From Nitriliruptoraceae bacterium (GTDB lineage Bacteria > Actinomycetota > Nitriliruptoria > Nitriliruptorales > Nitriliruptoraceae), in contig JAGYKW010000005.1 of NCBI GenBank assembly GCA_018401275.1, positions 1 through 64,000 on the forward strand: a stretch of 64,000 bases of DNA. Direction: 5' to 3'. Every line of letters starts with the position of its first letter. Position 1 is the first letter of the stretch. The translations under genes and the position numbers were made by a program. Positions 49,137 to 58,478 of this stretch are shown in pieces. The notes under the pieces are model-generated. The model was not told where the DNA came from, did not search any database, and saw only the letters and a program-made list of their open reading frames with translations.

Positions 49137-50210
49137 CTAGCGAGCGGGCCGGTCCCTCCGACGGCGCATCGCAGGGTCGTGTCCGGGCGGGTCCTGGTCG
49201 TCGCCCACGAGCGCGACGACCTCGATCGCCGGCGCGGGTGACGCCGCTTCACCGGGCGTCCCGCCGCCCGGACCGCCGAGCACCTGTCCTGCCACCGCCG
49301 GACCGGGGACGAACGCGAGCGCCGCACCGGGCGTGACCGCATCGACCGCGGTGACCTCGACGACGTCACGGCCCTCACCGGTGCGCCAGCCGGGCTGCAG
49401 CTCGGACGCGTCCACACCCGTGATGCGCACGCGTGCGAGCCTGCGTCGCGGACGGCCGAGCATCCACATGCGCGCGACCGCCTCCTGCCCCGGGTAGCAG
49501 CCCTTCGCGAGGTGCACATGCGTCGGGAGCAGGCCGAGCTCCTCCGGCAGGTGCGGAGGGGTGACCTCGCTGCCCCATGCCGGACGTCCGGCGGCGATGC
49601 GCCACGCACGCGACTGCGCCTGATCCGCATCGACCGCGCCGGCGTCGCGCAGCCGGTCGACGAGTCGCGTGACCTCCGCGTCCGGCCCGGCGAGCGTGAG
49701 CACCCCAGTCATGTCGGCAGCGAGGACGGTGTCGCCCGACGGGGTCGAGCGCGCGGTGCCCGGCTCAGGGACGACGGCGTGCCCGGACCAGGCGCGACGC
49801 ACGAGCGCAGGATCGACGGCGGCGCGCACGACGCGGTGGTCGAGCACACGGAAGCGCGCGTCCGCGAGGAACGTGCGGCCGGCGATGATCTCCATGACGA
49901 CCGCGGTGACGTGCGCGTCCGGCGTGATGAGCCACACCCGGTCGGGCAGCACCAGCACGTCGAACATCGCGAGCGGGTTGCCGTTCGCGTCGAGCGTCAG
50001 CGCGGCAGTGGCGAGCCCCGGCCGTGCGTCCTTCAGCGCCTGCGTCGTCATGGCATCGAGATGCGTGAGACGGTCCTCGCCCGTGACCTCGACGACCTGC
50101 TCGACCCCTCCGCCAGCTCCTTCGTCGGCACCGTCATCGCCTCCGTCGGCACCGGACGACAGGATCAGGTCCGCCGTCGCCCGAGCCGGATCGCGCGACA
50201 GGTCGGTCAC
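49137..50210 (-). CDS. ygfZ: Folate-binding protein YgfZ (GcvT-fold)
   Basis: Intact. Folate-dependent factor for Fe-S cluster repair or assembly. The signature KGCYPGQEAVARMWMLGRPR (about residues 232-251) is diagnostic; before it EQVVEVTGEDRLTHLDAMTT and MFDVLVLPDRVWLITP. The C-terminus has an about 40-residue Gly/Pro-rich tail. Start is GTG at 50210 because it overlaps the DUF4395 stop (GTGA), although the reading frame is open beyond it. Confidence 0.85.
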   Translation of the reverse strand: MTDLSRDPARATADLILSSGADGGDDGADEGAGGGVEQVVEVTGEDRLTHLDAMTTQALKDARPGLATAALTLDANGNPLAMFDVLVLPDRVWLITPDAHVTAVVMEIIAGRTFLADARFRVLDHRVVRAAVDPALVRRAWSGHAVVPEPGTARSTPSGDTVLAADMTGVLTLAGPDAEVTRLVDRLRDAGAVDADQAQSRAWRIAAGRPAWGSEVTPPHLPEELGLLPTHVHLAKGCYPGQEAVARMWMLGRPRRRLARVRITGVDASELQPGWRTGEGRDVVEVTAVDAVTPGAALAFVPGPAVAGQVLGGPGGGTPGEAASPAPAIEVVALVGDDQDPPGHDPAMRRRRDRPAR

Positions 50211-50713
50211 GGGCGCGTCGGTGACCTGCGGGCCGCGCCCAGCGGGGCGGGCATCCGCGACACGAGGCCGTAGAGCAGGCAGCCGATGCACACGTTCGTC
50301 GATGCGAGCAGCAGCGAGAGCGTGAGGACCACGCCCACCGCGATCCATGCGACGGTCGTGGCGCCGAGCGTGAGCGCGACGAGCGCGACGCTCAGCACGG
50401 CCAGTCCGCAGGCCTGCGCGAAGCGCGGGCCGGCCTCGGGTTCGGTCGCCGGCGGCGCACCGAGGTCGAGTCGGCGCTTCACGATGCGGAACAGGTTGCC
50501 GTAGACGCTGTGCTTGAGACCGAAGCCGGCGGCGATCGCGAACATCGTCCACTGCCACACGACGAGCGCCGTGCCGAGCCCTCCCTGGACGACGAGGGCG
50601 GTGGCGAGCACCACCGACGTGATGGCGGCGCCGAAGCGCGGACCACGCACGTCGATCAGCAGTCCGCCGTCCGCGTCGTAGGCGAGACGGTCCGTCCTCG
50701 TGCTCTGGGTCAT
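50207..50713 (-). CDS. DUF4395 membrane protein
   Basis: Intact, 168 residues. Four hydrophobic segments; VRGPRFGAAITSVVLATALV, FGLKHSVYGNLFRIVKRRLD and the CIGC motif in LLASTNVCIGCLLYGLVSRM are typical of DUF4395 proteins, which are often found with thioredoxins and sulfur-transfer genes. Role unknown. Lies between the HTH-TusA regulator and ygfZ, 16 bases from the former and overlapping the latter. Confidence 0.82.
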   Translation of the reverse strand: MTQSTRTDRLAYDADGGLLIDVRGPRFGAAITSVVLATALVVQGGLGTALVVWQWTMFAIAAGFGLKHSVYGNLFRIVKRRLDLGAPPATEPEAGPRFAQACGLAVLSVALVALTLGATTVAWIAVGVVLTLSLLLASTNVCIGCLLYGLVSRMPAPLGAARRSPTRP

Positions 50714-50729
50714 CAGGTGCTCCTTCGGT

Positions 50730-51713
50730 TCAGCGGCCGGCGGCGCGGCGGATCAGGATGCGCACGGCCGGGCGGCCCTCGTGGTCGCGGACACGGTCGA
50801 CGGCGGTGATGCGGTGACCGGCGCGGTCGGCCCAGCGGGCGTACGCGGCCGGTGCACCGTCGGTGGCGGTGAGCACCTCGAGGTGCGCGCCGGGACGCAG
50901 CCGGCCGATCGTCTGCATGGCGCGCACGACCCCGCGGTCGAAGCCGACGCCGCGCGCGTCGACGCTCGCTGCGGGCAGCGGCAGCGCACCGTCCCCCTGC
51001 GCGGCGCGAGCGCGCACCGTGATGTCGGTGACCTCGACGTCCGCGCCAGCACCGGCGGCGGCGATGGCGCCGCGCACGAAGCCGACCGCGAGCGCGTCGG
51101 CGAGGGGCGCATCGACGTCGCCGACCGCACCGAGCTCGGAGCGGATCCCGTCGATGCCGCTCGAACCGTCACCGTCGGACCGCAGGTGTGCACCGGGGAA
51201 GGCGGAGCGCAGCGCCCCGAGCGCGACGAGCAGCGCCGCCTCGAACGAACGTGACGTGGCCCGACCGCCGGCTGCCGCGACGATGCGGCGCCCCTGGTCC
51301 TCGGCGAGCAGCTCCGCTCGGGCGACGTGCTCGCGCAGTCCGGCGATCAGCTGCAGGGCCGTCTGGAGGCCGAGCACCGCGCCGCTCGGCACCGTGGGTG
51401 CGCGGCCACTGGAAGGGACGAGCTGCTCGCGCGCGACGTAGACCTTCGCCGGCCGACCACCCGTCGGGTTGTGCCGGCTGCCGGCCGTGGCCAGGCTCGC
51501 ATCGACGAGCACGTCGAGGTGGGCGCGCGCGACGTTCGCATGGATCCCGATCCGCTCGCCGATCTCACGCGCCGAGTGCGGACGACCTTCGGTGCGCAGC
51601 ACGCGGTAGATCGCGGCCCGGGTCGGCACCGCCAGCGCGCTGCGGACGGCACGCTCATCCGCGTCGCCATCAGGGACGGCGGCGGCGAGGGCCGAGGTCG
51701 CGCGCGCGGGCAT
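50730..51713 (-). CDS. HTH transcription regulator fused to a TusA-like domain
   Basis: 327 residues, intact. N-terminal ArsR-type winged helix: ALAVPTRAAIYRVLRTEGRP, HSAREIGERIGIHANVARAH, LDVLVDASLATAGSR. A middle region of about 140 residues is not recognised. The C-terminal 75 residues look like TusA/SirA: DARGVGFDRGVVRAMQTIGR then LRPGAHLEVLTATDGAPAAY and AGHRITAVDRVRDHEGRPAV. The TusA cysteine (usually in CPxP) is missing: the sequence reads VGFDRG there. This suggests a sensor or interaction domain, not a sulfur carrier. Adjacent DUF4395 and ygfZ fit a sulfur or Fe-S theme. Confidence 0.7.
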   Translation of the reverse strand: MPARATSALAAAVPDGDADERAVRSALAVPTRAAIYRVLRTEGRPHSAREIGERIGIHANVARAHLDVLVDASLATAGSRHNPTGGRPAKVYVAREQLVPSSGRAPTVPSGAVLGLQTALQLIAGLREHVARAELLAEDQGRRIVAAAGGRATSRSFEAALLVALGALRSAFPGAHLRSDGDGSSGIDGIRSELGAVGDVDAPLADALAVGFVRGAIAAAGAGADVEVTDITVRARAAQGDGALPLPAASVDARGVGFDRGVVRAMQTIGRLRPGAHLEVLTATDGAPAAYARWADRAGHRITAVDRVRDHEGRPAVRILIRRAAGR

Positions 51714-51870
51714 GGTGGACTCCGAGGGAAGGACGACGGGCGGGCGGGACGACGGACGGCAGATGCGAGAGCGGCGACCCGCAGGATGACGGGGTGGGAC
51801 CCGGACAGCAGGTCAGACAGTGTAAACCGTGCGAACCACGCGTGTGGGACCGGTGGGCTGCGGACAGCAC

Positions 51871-51876
51871 TAGATT
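51871..51876 (+). promoter_or_regulatory. -10 element upstream of glnR
   Basis: TAGATT lies 39 bases before the GTG start. A ribosome site (AGGAGGAGA) follows, so this transcript would be leadered. The 200 bases between the HTH-TusA gene and glnR contain no other recognised site. Confidence 0.35.
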
Positions 51877-51914
51877 CGCCCTGTTGGCGGGACCGCGTGA
51901 CAGGAGGAGAGGCC

Positions 51915-52607
51915 GTGCACCTGCTCGTCCTCACCGACCGTCCGGGGGGCGGACGCGCGCTGCTGCCGTCGCTCGAGTATCTCGGCCACACCGTGCAGGA
52001 CGTGGGACTCGATGCGGGACTGATGCAGGGCGTGGGCGGCTGCGACCTCGTCCTCGTCGACGCGACCGCCGATCTGCGGCGCGCGGCCGCGGCCTGCCAG
52101 AGCCTCTCGCTCAACGAGGGTGGACGGCCCGTCTGCCTCGTCATGGGCGAGGGCGCGCTCGCCGCGCTCAAGCTCTCGTGGGGCTTCGACGACTGGCTGC
52201 TGCCCGACGTCTCGCCGGCGGAGCTCGAGACCCGCATGCGCCTGATCATCGACCGTTCGACGGTCGAACGCGGACAGCGCTCCGCGAGCGTGGGCGACCT
52301 CGTCGTCGACGAGGACAGCTACCAGGTGCGACTGCGCGGTCGACCGCTCGACCTGACGTTCCGCGAGTTCGAGCTGCTCAAGGCGCTCGCGTCCGCACCC
52401 AACCGCGTGTTCACGCGCGACCTGCTGCTGCAGGAGGTGTGGGGCTACGACTACTTCGGTGGTTCGCGCACCGTCGACGTGCACGTGCGACGGGTGCGTG
52501 CGAAGCTCGGTCCGGAGTACGAGTCGATGATCGCGACGGTCCGCGGCGTCGGTTACAAGCTCGTCCCACCCGGCCAGCGCGACCACAGCGACGACGCGGG
52601 CGACTGA
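51915..52607 (+). CDS. glnR: GlnR-like orphan response regulator
   Basis: Intact, 230 residues. Receiver-like domain with one Asp at residue 49 (LVLVDATAD) but no conserved Lys at the usual place (the loop reads LLPDVSP), as in GlnR, which acts without a partner kinase. C-terminal OmpR/PhoB winged helix: LDLTFREFELLKALASAPNR, FTRDLLLQEVWGYDYFGGSR, TVDVHVRRVRAKLGPEYESM and IATVRGVGYKLV. In mycobacteria glnR is followed by mshD, as here (opposite strand). Likely regulates nitrogen assimilation genes. Confidence 0.82.
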   Translation: MHLLVLTDRPGGGRALLPSLEYLGHTVQDVGLDAGLMQGVGGCDLVLVDATADLRRAAAACQSLSLNEGGRPVCLVMGEGALAALKLSWGFDDWLLPDVSPAELETRMRLIIDRSTVERGQRSASVGDLVVDEDSYQVRLRGRPLDLTFREFELLKALASAPNRVFTRDLLLQEVWGYDYFGGSRTVDVHVRRVRAKLGPEYESMIATVRGVGYKLVPPGQRDHSDDAGD

Positions 52608-52643
52608 CGACCCGACCGGTCGGCCGGCAGCCGCTCGAGCCGG

Positions 52644-53636
52644 TCAGCCCGTGAGCGAGACGTCGTCCCAGCGGGGCGTGAAACCGCGCGTCCGGTACAG
52701 CGCCAGCGCCGGCGGGTTCTCCGCATCGACCCACAGGATCACCTCGTGGATCCCAGCGTCGGCGAGATGTGCAAGACCGGCATCGAGCAGCAGCCCACCC
52801 AGCCCCCGGCCCTGCGCCTCGGGTGCGAGCGCAAGGTTGTAGACCTCACCGACCCCATCACCGCGGCGCTTCATCCAGTGGATGCCGAGCAGTCCGTCCT
52901 CGGACTCGAGCATCAGCAGGTCGTCGGCGCGGAACCAGTCACTCGCACGCAGCGCGGCGAAGTCGGATCCGTGCCAGACGTGCCGTTCGGGGTAGGCGGC
53001 GGCCAGCAGCGCGACGACCGCATCGTCGTCGGCCGCGGCGTCAGGATCGAACGTGCGCAGCCGCAGCCCGTCGGGCACGGTGTCCGCCTCGCCCAGTGCT
53101 GCGCCCAATGTCGCATCCAGTGTCGCATCCAGTGTCGCGCCCAGCACATGGAGACGACGCTGCACGCGGAAGCCCGCATCGGCGGCGGTCGCGAGATCGG
53201 CGGCGGTCGCACCGCGCAGCCACGCCTCGACGGGACGCTCGTCGCACACGTCGGTCGAGCCGGCCCGTGCCGCATGCTCCCGAGCGTCCTCGAGCGCCGC
53301 GTGCAGTGCCTGCTGCGCTGCCGGATGCCGACGGTCGAACGCGAGGTCGACCCGGGCCGCGCAGTCCGCGATGCCGTCGACGTGCACGTCAGGCGCGAGT
53401 CGTGTCCCGGCGTAGGCGACGGGGACGTCGTCGACGGTGACCAGGTGCCCGCCCCACCACCAGTCCTGGTCGCGGACCGGCGGCTCGCCCGCCAGGCGAC
53501 GCTGCTCGTCCTCGTCGACCGGGGGGACGCCGTCCTCCACCTCGAGGCGGGCCAGGAAGGCCCGCACCTCGGTCGGGTCGGCAGCACGGACCCGCACGGT
53601 CGCCACCTGCACCTCCGGAGCCCGTGGGCCCATCAC
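52644..53636 (-). CDS. mshD: Mycothiol synthase MshD
   Basis: Intact, about 330 residues, two GNAT domains. It acetylates Cys-GlcN-Ins, the last mycothiol step. N-terminal half weakly conserved; C-terminal GNAT: VYNLALAPEAQGRGLGGLLL (acetyl-CoA site Q/RxxGxG), LADAGIHEVILWVDAENPPA and LALYRTRGFTPRWDDVSLTG. A repeat LGATLDATLDATLGAALG (about residues 164-181) comes from a 12-base tandem repeat. Start GTG 53636 or ATG 53633; both lie in a duplicated CCATCACCAGCGG unit. Converges on glnR. Confidence 0.88.
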   Translation of the reverse strand: MMGPRAPEVQVATVRVRAADPTEVRAFLARLEVEDGVPPVDEDEQRRLAGEPPVRDQDWWWGGHLVTVDDVPVAYAGTRLAPDVHVDGIADCAARVDLAFDRRHPAAQQALHAALEDAREHAARAGSTDVCDERPVEAWLRGATAADLATAADAGFRVQRRLHVLGATLDATLDATLGAALGEADTVPDGLRLRTFDPDAAADDDAVVALLAAAYPERHVWHGSDFAALRASDWFRADDLLMLESEDGLLGIHWMKRRGDGVGEVYNLALAPEAQGRGLGGLLLDAGLAHLADAGIHEVILWVDAENPPALALYRTRGFTPRWDDVSLTG

Positions 53637-53659
53637 CAGCGGCCATCACCAGCGGCCGG

Positions 53660-53689
53660 TTGCCGGGCCTCGGTCGGCGACGCTACCCT
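53660..53689 (+). promoter_or_regulatory. Promoter of the tRNA-Lys-Asp-Phe cluster
   Basis: TTGCCG (53660-53665), 18-base spacer, TACCCT (53684-53689), ending 41 bases before tRNA-Lys. Resembles a standard two-box promoter, unlike the leaderless genes where no clear -35 is seen. Confidence 0.55.
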
Positions 53690-53730
53690 TCGGCTTCCGC
53701 GGTCCGACGTGGGCATGGGCTTCAGGCCGA

Positions 53731-53803
53731 GGGCCGCTAGCTCAACTGGCAGAGCATCGGACTTTTAATCCGCTGGTTGCAGGTTCGAGTCCTGCGCGGC
53801 CCA
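53731..53803 (+). tRNA. tRNA-Lys (TTT)
   Basis: 73 bases. Acceptor GGGCCGC pairs with GCGGCCC; D-arm GCTCAACTGGCAGAGC; anticodon loop ACTTTTAATC gives TTT; T-arm GCAGGTTCGAGTCCTGC. CCA is not encoded. Confidence 0.95.
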
Positions 53804-53837
53804 CCGTACGGCACGGAACGCAGTACAGCACCACCAC

Positions 53838-53912
53838 GGACCTGTGGAGCAGTTTGGAGTGCTCGCCACCCTGTCAAGGTGGAGGTCGCGGGTTCAAATC
53901 CCGTCAGGTCCG
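53838..53912 (+). tRNA. tRNA-Asp (GTC)
   Basis: 75 bases. Acceptor GGACCTG pairs with CAGGTCC; anticodon loop CCTGTCAAGG gives GTC; T-arm GCGGGTTCAAATCCCGT. Five bases separate it from tRNA-Phe. Confidence 0.92.
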
Positions 53913-53917
53913 CTTGA

Positions 53918-53990
53918 GGTCAGGTAGCTCAGTTGGTAGAGCACACGACTGAAAATCGTGGTGTCGGCGGTTCGATCCCGCCCCTGACCA
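53918..53990 (+). tRNA. tRNA-Phe (GAA)
   Basis: 73 bases. Acceptor GGTCAGG pairs with CCTGACC; anticodon loop ACTGAAAATC gives GAA; T-arm GGCGGTTCGATCCCGCC. CCACC follows but only the discriminator A is inside the model. Confidence 0.95.
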
Positions 53991-54008
53991 CCGCAACCGC
54001 CGGCATCC

Positions 54009-56807
54009 TCAGCGCGTGATGTCGTCGGGCGAGCCGCCGGGCTGGCCGAAGAACGGCACCTTCGAGAAGTCGAGCCCGTAGCGCTCGATCGCCTCGTTCA
54101 GCACGCTGCGGTCCTTCTCCCCGAGCTTCACGAGCTCCGCGAGCACGCAGTAGACGACCGCGTGCGCATCGATGCGGTGCAGCCTCCGGAGCGCCTCACG
54201 CGTGTCCGAACGACCGAACCCGTCGGTCCCCAGCGCCGCGAACGGTCCGGGCACGAAGTCGGCGATCTGGAACGGTGTCGCACGCATCCAGTCCGACACC
54301 GCGACGAACGGGCGGTCGCGCCCGTCCTCGAGGATGCGCGTGACCATCGGGACCTTCGGCTGCGCGTCGGGGTTGGTGCGGTTGAACGACTCGACGGCCG
54401 TCCCGTCGCGCAGCAGACGGTTCCAGCCGGGCGCCGACCACACGTCGGCGACGACGTCGAAGTCGGTGGCCAGCAGTTCCTGCGCACGCAGCGCCTCGCC
54501 GATGATCGTGCCCGAGGACAGCAGGTGCGCGTCCGCGACCCGACCGGCCTTCACCCCGTCGAGCGCGTGACCCGAGCGGTAGCGGTAGAGCCCGTCGATG
54601 ACGTCCTGGTCGGTGACGTGCTCGGGCATCGCCGGCTGGATGACGGGCTCGTTGTAGACGGTGAGGTAGAAGATGACGTCCTCGCCGCCCTCGACGTACC
54701 GGTCGGAGAACATGCGCTCGAGCCCGTGCTCGACGAGCACCGCCAGCTCGTAGGCGAACGACGGGTCGTACGCCTCGACCGCCGGGTTCGACTGTGCGAT
54801 GAGCAGCGAGTGGCGGTCCTGGTGCTGCAGGCCCTCGCCGTTGAGCGTCGTCCCGCCGGCCGTCGCACCGATGAGGAAGCCGCGCGCACGCTGGTCGGCC
54901 GCCGACCAGATCGAGTCGGCCGTGCGCTGGAACCCGAACATCGAGTAGAAGATGTAGAGCGGCACCGTCGGCACACCGTGCGTCGCGTACGACGATCCGG
55001 CGGCGGCGAACGTCGCGACCGAGCCGGCCTCGGTGATGCCCTCGTGGATGATCTGCCCGTCGACCGCCGTGCGGTAGCTGAGCAGCAGGTCCGAGTCGAC
55101 CGGCTCGTAGGTCTGCCCCTGGTGGTCGTAGATCTTCGCCGTGGGGAACCACGAGTCCATGCCGAAGGTGCGCGCCTCGTCGGGGATGATCGGCACGATG
55201 CGCTTGCCGAGGTCCTTGCTCTTGAGCAGGTCCTTGAAGACGCGCACGAGCGCCATCGTCGTCGCGACCGGCTGGTTGCCCGAGCCCTGCTTCAGCGCGT
55301 CGTAGAGCGCGTGCTCCGGCAGCTCCGGCATGACGAACTGCACACGCCGCTCCGGCATGAACCCGCCGAGCTCCGCGCGTCGCTCCTTGAGGTAGCGGAC
55401 CTCGTCGGAGTCCGGACCCGGATCGACGTAGGGCGGAAGGTCCGCCTCGAGCGCGGAGTCAGGGATGTCGAGCTCGAGCCGGTCACGGAACGACATCAGC
55501 GCGGCCGACGACAGCTTCTTCATCTGGTGGACAGCGTTGCGGGCCTCGAAGTCCGGCCCGAGCGTCCAACCCTTCACCGTCTGCGCGAGGATGACGGTCG
55601 GCGCACCCTCGGTGCGCACCGCCGCGTCGTACGCGGCATGCACCTTGCGGTAGTCGTGCCCGCCGCGCTTCACGCGCGCGAGGTCGTCATCGGTGACCGT
55701 CGCAGCGATCGCGCGCAGCGACTCGTTCGCGCCGAAGAAGTGCTCGCGGACGTACGCCGGCCCGCGCGCGATGTAGGTCTGCATCTGCCCGTCCGGCACC
55801 TCGTTCATGCGGGCGACGAGCGCCCCGTCGACGTCCTTCGCGAGCAGCGCGTCCCACTCGCGGCCCCAGATGACCTTCACGACGTTCCATCCGGCACCGC
55901 GGAACACGCCCTCGAGCTCCTGGATGATCTTCCCGTTGCCGCGCACCGGACCGTCGAGCTGCTGCAGGTTGCAGTTGATGACGAACGTCAGGTTGTCGAG
56001 GTGCTCGCGCGCCGCGACCGACAGTGCACCCAGCGTCTCCGGCTCGGCCGTCTCGCCGTCGCCACCGAAGAACCACACGCGCTGCTGCGACGTGTCCTTC
56101 ATGCCACGGTGGTGGAGGTAGCGGTTGAAGCGCGCCTGGTAGATCGCGTTGAGCGGACCGAGCCCCATCGACACGGTCGGGAACTCCCAGAAGTCCGGCA
56201 TGAGCCGCGGGTGCGGGTAGCTCGACAGGCCGCCCGGCTCGACCTCGCTGCGGAAATGGTCCAGCTGGTCGGCGGTCAGTCGGCCGGCGAGGAACGCGCG
56301 CGCATAGATGCCCGGCGACGCGTGCCCCTGCAGGAACAGCTGGTCGCCACCGCCCGGATGGTCCTTGCCGCGGAAGAAGTGGTTGAAGCCGACCTCGTAC
56401 AGCGACGCGGCGGACGCGTAGGTCCCGATGTGCCCGCCGGTGCCGCGCATCACGTTCGTGCGGTGGACCATGACCGCCGCGTTCCAGCGGATCAGACGGC
56501 GGATGCGCCGCTCGAGCGCCTCGTCGCCGGGGAACGGCAGCTCACGGTCCGTCGGGATCGTGTTCACGTAGTCGGTCGAGGTCAGCGACGGCAGACCGAT
56601 CTGCTGCTGCCGCGCCCGTTCGAGGACCTTGAGCATCAGGAAGCGAGCACGCGCCGGACCGCCATGGCCCACGACCGCGTCGAACGCGTCGAGCCACTCG
56701 CCCGTCTCGACCGGATCGGCGTCCGCATGCTGCGACGCGAGCCCGTCGAGGATCACCGGTGCCGCCGGGTCGGTGCGGGGGACGTCGGTCGGGTCCTGTG
56801 CGTTCAC
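54009..56807 (-). CDS. aceE: Pyruvate dehydrogenase E1 component, homodimeric
   Basis: Intact, 932 residues, normal size. Thiamine-diphosphate motif [20 protein letters not shown] then [20 protein letters not shown] (GDG...NN-like site). Early [20 protein letters not shown] and [20 protein letters not shown] fit the AceE family, as do [13 protein letters not shown] and the C-terminal [18 protein letters not shown]. Converts pyruvate to acetyl-CoA with separate E2/E3 components, not present in this window. Convergent with tRNA-Phe with 18 bases between. Confidence 0.95.
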   Translation of the reverse strand: MNAQDPTDVPRTDPAAPVILDGLASQHADADPVETGEWLDAFDAVVGHGGPARARFLMLKVLERARQQQIGLPSLTSTDYVNTIPTDRELPFPGDEALERRIRRLIRWNAAVMVHRTNVMRGTGGHIGTYASAASLYEVGFNHFFRGKDHPGGGDQLFLQGHASPGIYARAFLAGRLTADQLDHFRSEVEPGGLSSYPHPRLMPDFWEFPTVSMGLGPLNAIYQARFNRYLHHRGMKDTSQQRVWFFGGDGETAEPETLGALSVAAREHLDNLTFVINCNLQQLDGPVRGNGKIIQELEGVFRGAGWNVVKVIWGREWDALLAKDVDGALVARMNEVPDGQMQTYIARGPAYVREHFFGANESLRAIAATVTDDDLARVKRGGHDYRKVHAAYDAAVRTEGAPTVILAQTVKGWTLGPDFEARNAVHQMKKLSSAALMSFRDRLELDIPDSALEADLPPYVDPGPDSDEVRYLKERRAELGGFMPERRVQFVMPELPEHALYDALKQGSGNQPVATTMALVRVFKDLLKSKDLGKRIVPIIPDEARTFGMDSWFPTAKIYDHQGQTYEPVDSDLLLSYRTAVDGQIIHEGITEAGSVATFAAAGSSYATHGVPTVPLYIFYSMFGFQRTADSIWSAADQRARGFLIGATAGGTTLNGEGLQHQDRHSLLIAQSNPAVEAYDPSFAYELAVLVEHGLERMFSDRYVEGGEDVIFYLTVYNEPVIQPAMPEHVTDQDVIDGLYRYRSGHALDGVKAGRVADAHLLSSGTIIGEALRAQELLATDFDVVADVWSAPGWNRLLRDGTAVESFNRTNPDAQPKVPMVTRILEDGRDRPFVAVSDWMRATPFQIADFVPGPFAALGTDGFGRSDTREALRRLHRIDAHAVVYCVLAELVKLGEKDRSVLNEAIERYGLDFSKVPFFGQPGGSPDDITR

Positions 56808-56897
56808 GTCATGCTCCAGGTCCAGAGGGGGCAGCGGTCGTGCGGGTCGACAGCGACACGCTAGCGGCGCCCGCGAGGGGCGTTCCGAGCGTGCCGG

Positions 56898-57974
56898 TCA
56901 GCCCGCGAGCCGGTACGGGCCATCGGACGCCTGCTCGACATGACCGAGCCGCCACGCGGTCACGCCACGTCCGGCCAGCACCGCGAGCGCCGCATCGACC
57001 GCGTCGGCTGCGAGCACGAGGACCATGCCGACGCCGCAGTTGAACGTGCGCCACATCTCGCTGTCCTCGACGGGCCCGTGCTCGGCGAGCCAGCGGAACA
57101 CCGGCGGCCAGTCCCAGGTCGTGCGGTCCACGACCGCTCCGAGCCCCGGTGGCAGCACGCGCGGCAGGTTGCCGGGCAGCCCGCCGCCCGTGACGTGGCA
57201 GGCGGCGTGCACGCCGTCCGCCTCACCGACGCCGAGCGCGTCGATGACCGCGAGCACGTCCGGTGCGTGCACGCGCGTCGGCTCCATCAGCTCGTCGCTG
57301 AGCGGGCGTGGCAGTCCGTGCGCCTCGCTGAGGTCGAGCCCCGCGACGATGCGGCGGATGAGCGAGTACCCGTTCGCGTGCGGACCCGACGAGGGCAGCG
57401 CCAGCAGCACGTCGCCGGCGCGCACCCGGTCGGGGCCGAGCAGCGCGTCATGCTCGACGACCCCGACGGCGAACCCGGCGACGTCGAACGCGTCCGGCTC
57501 GAGCAGACCCGGGTGCTCCGCGGTCTCGCCGCCGACGAGCGCGCAGCTCGCGAGCACGCACGCGTCCGCGATGCCGCCGACGAGGTCCGCGACCCGCTGC
57601 GGATCGAGGCGACCGACCGCGAGGTAGTCGTTCATGAACAGCGGCCGCGCGCCGACCGCGACGAGGTCGTCGACGACCATGCCGACCAGGTCATGCCCGA
57701 TGCCGTCGAGCCGGCCGAGCTGACGGGCGAGCTCCACCTTCGTCCCGACCCCGTCGGAGGACGACACGAGGATCGGGTCGCGCCAGCCGGTGGGGTCGAA
57801 GCGGAACAGGCCGCCGAACCCACCGATGCCACCGAGCACCTCGGGGCCGTGCGTCGCAGCGACCCGCGCGCCGATCAGCCCGACGCTGCGCTCGGCCGCC
57901 TCGAGGTCGACCCCGGCGTCGCCGTAGGAGACGGAGCGGCGTGCGGCGTCGAGGCCGGCGTCGCGCTCAGCCAT
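56898..57974 (-). CDS. purM: Phosphoribosylformylglycinamidine cyclo-ligase PurM
   Basis: Intact, about 358 residues. Purine synthesis, FGAM to AIR with ATP. SYGDAGVDLEAAERSVGLIG, VSSSDGVGTKVELARQLGRL, GHDLVGMVVDDLVAVGARPL, CALVGGETAEHPGLL, LPSSGPHANGYSLIRRIVAG and HVTGGGLPGNLPRVLP are the usual PurM motifs. The ATG at 57974 overlaps the 3' end of the gene upstream by 8 bases. Confidence 0.95.
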   Translation of the reverse strand: MAERDAGLDAARRSVSYGDAGVDLEAAERSVGLIGARVAATHGPEVLGGIGGFGGLFRFDPTGWRDPILVSSSDGVGTKVELARQLGRLDGIGHDLVGMVVDDLVAVGARPLFMNDYLAVGRLDPQRVADLVGGIADACVLASCALVGGETAEHPGLLEPDAFDVAGFAVGVVEHDALLGPDRVRAGDVLLALPSSGPHANGYSLIRRIVAGLDLSEAHGLPRPLSDELMEPTRVHAPDVLAVIDALGVGEADGVHAACHVTGGGLPGNLPRVLPPGLGAVVDRTTWDWPPVFRWLAEHGPVEDSEMWRTFNCGVGMVLVLAADAVDAALAVLAGRGVTAWRLGHVEQASDGPYRLAG

Positions 57975-58428
57975 GCGCGTCGCGCACAGCGTCACGCAGA
58001 CGCGAGTCGGGGCAGCGCCAGGTGCGCCGGAACGCGGCCTCCGCGTCGGCGAACGCGTCCAGCCGGTCCATCAGCAGGCGCACCGGGTCGAGGACGTCGT
58101 CGAGCTCGTCGGTCGACGCGGCGATCTCGTCGATGCGGTCGAGCTGCTGCGTCGCCCGGTCGAGCGCCTCGCTGCAGGTCGTCCACTCGTCGGCCAGCTG
58201 GTCGATGCGCCAGCCGGGCATCCACGCGCGCACGTCGACGATCGCCCGACGCAGTGCGGTCGTGCCGACGGTGATCGGCGCGGGCTCGACCCGTCCGACC
58301 GGCAGCACACCGAGCAGCATGCGGCGGCCACCCTCCAGCACGTCGCAGCAGTCGAGGAACGCCCACCAGGCCGGCTCGAGGTCGGCCGGGAGGTGGGGTC
58401 GGGTGGCGAAGAGGCGAGGAGGTCTCAC
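57967..58428 (-). CDS. Conserved hypothetical protein upstream of purM
   Basis: 153 residues, unknown. Mostly helical with a WWAFLDCCDVLEGGRRMLLG stretch and a C-terminal Asp/Arg-rich helix (LDRIDEIAASTDELDDVLDP). Start is GTG 58428, six bases after a minus-strand TAGGCT box, like the other leaderless genes. It overlaps purM by 8 bases and is probably co-transcribed. Confidence 0.65.
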   Translation of the reverse strand: MRPPRLFATRPHLPADLEPAWWAFLDCCDVLEGGRRMLLGVLPVGRVEPAPITVGTTALRRAIVDVRAWMPGWRIDQLADEWTTCSEALDRATQQLDRIDEIAASTDELDDVLDPVRLLMDRLDAFADAEAAFRRTWRCPDSRLRDAVRDAHG

Positions 58429-58434
58429 GCCGGG

Positions 58435-58440
58435 AGCCTA
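58435..58440 (-). promoter_or_regulatory. Leaderless -10 element of the hypothetical-purM operon
   Basis: TAGGCT, six bases before GTG 58428. Confidence 0.45.
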
Positions 58441-58465
58441 CAAGCGGGCTCTTCGGAGCTCGGCC

Positions 58466-58471
58466 TACAGT
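58466..58471 (+). promoter_or_regulatory. Leaderless -10 element of the glycosyltransferase gene
   Basis: TACAGT, seven bases before ATG 58479. Divergent from the element at 58435-58440, 25 bases apart. Confidence 0.45.
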
Positions 58472-58478
58472 CCGCGTG

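Noticed and set aside
53090-53140. CRISPR-like short repeats
   Set aside because: Three in-frame 12-base units without spacers, inside mshD coding sequence.
54162-56864. 900-codon open frame on the plus strand
   Set aside because: Antisense shadow of aceE; composition is Arg/Val/Asp-rich with no motif.
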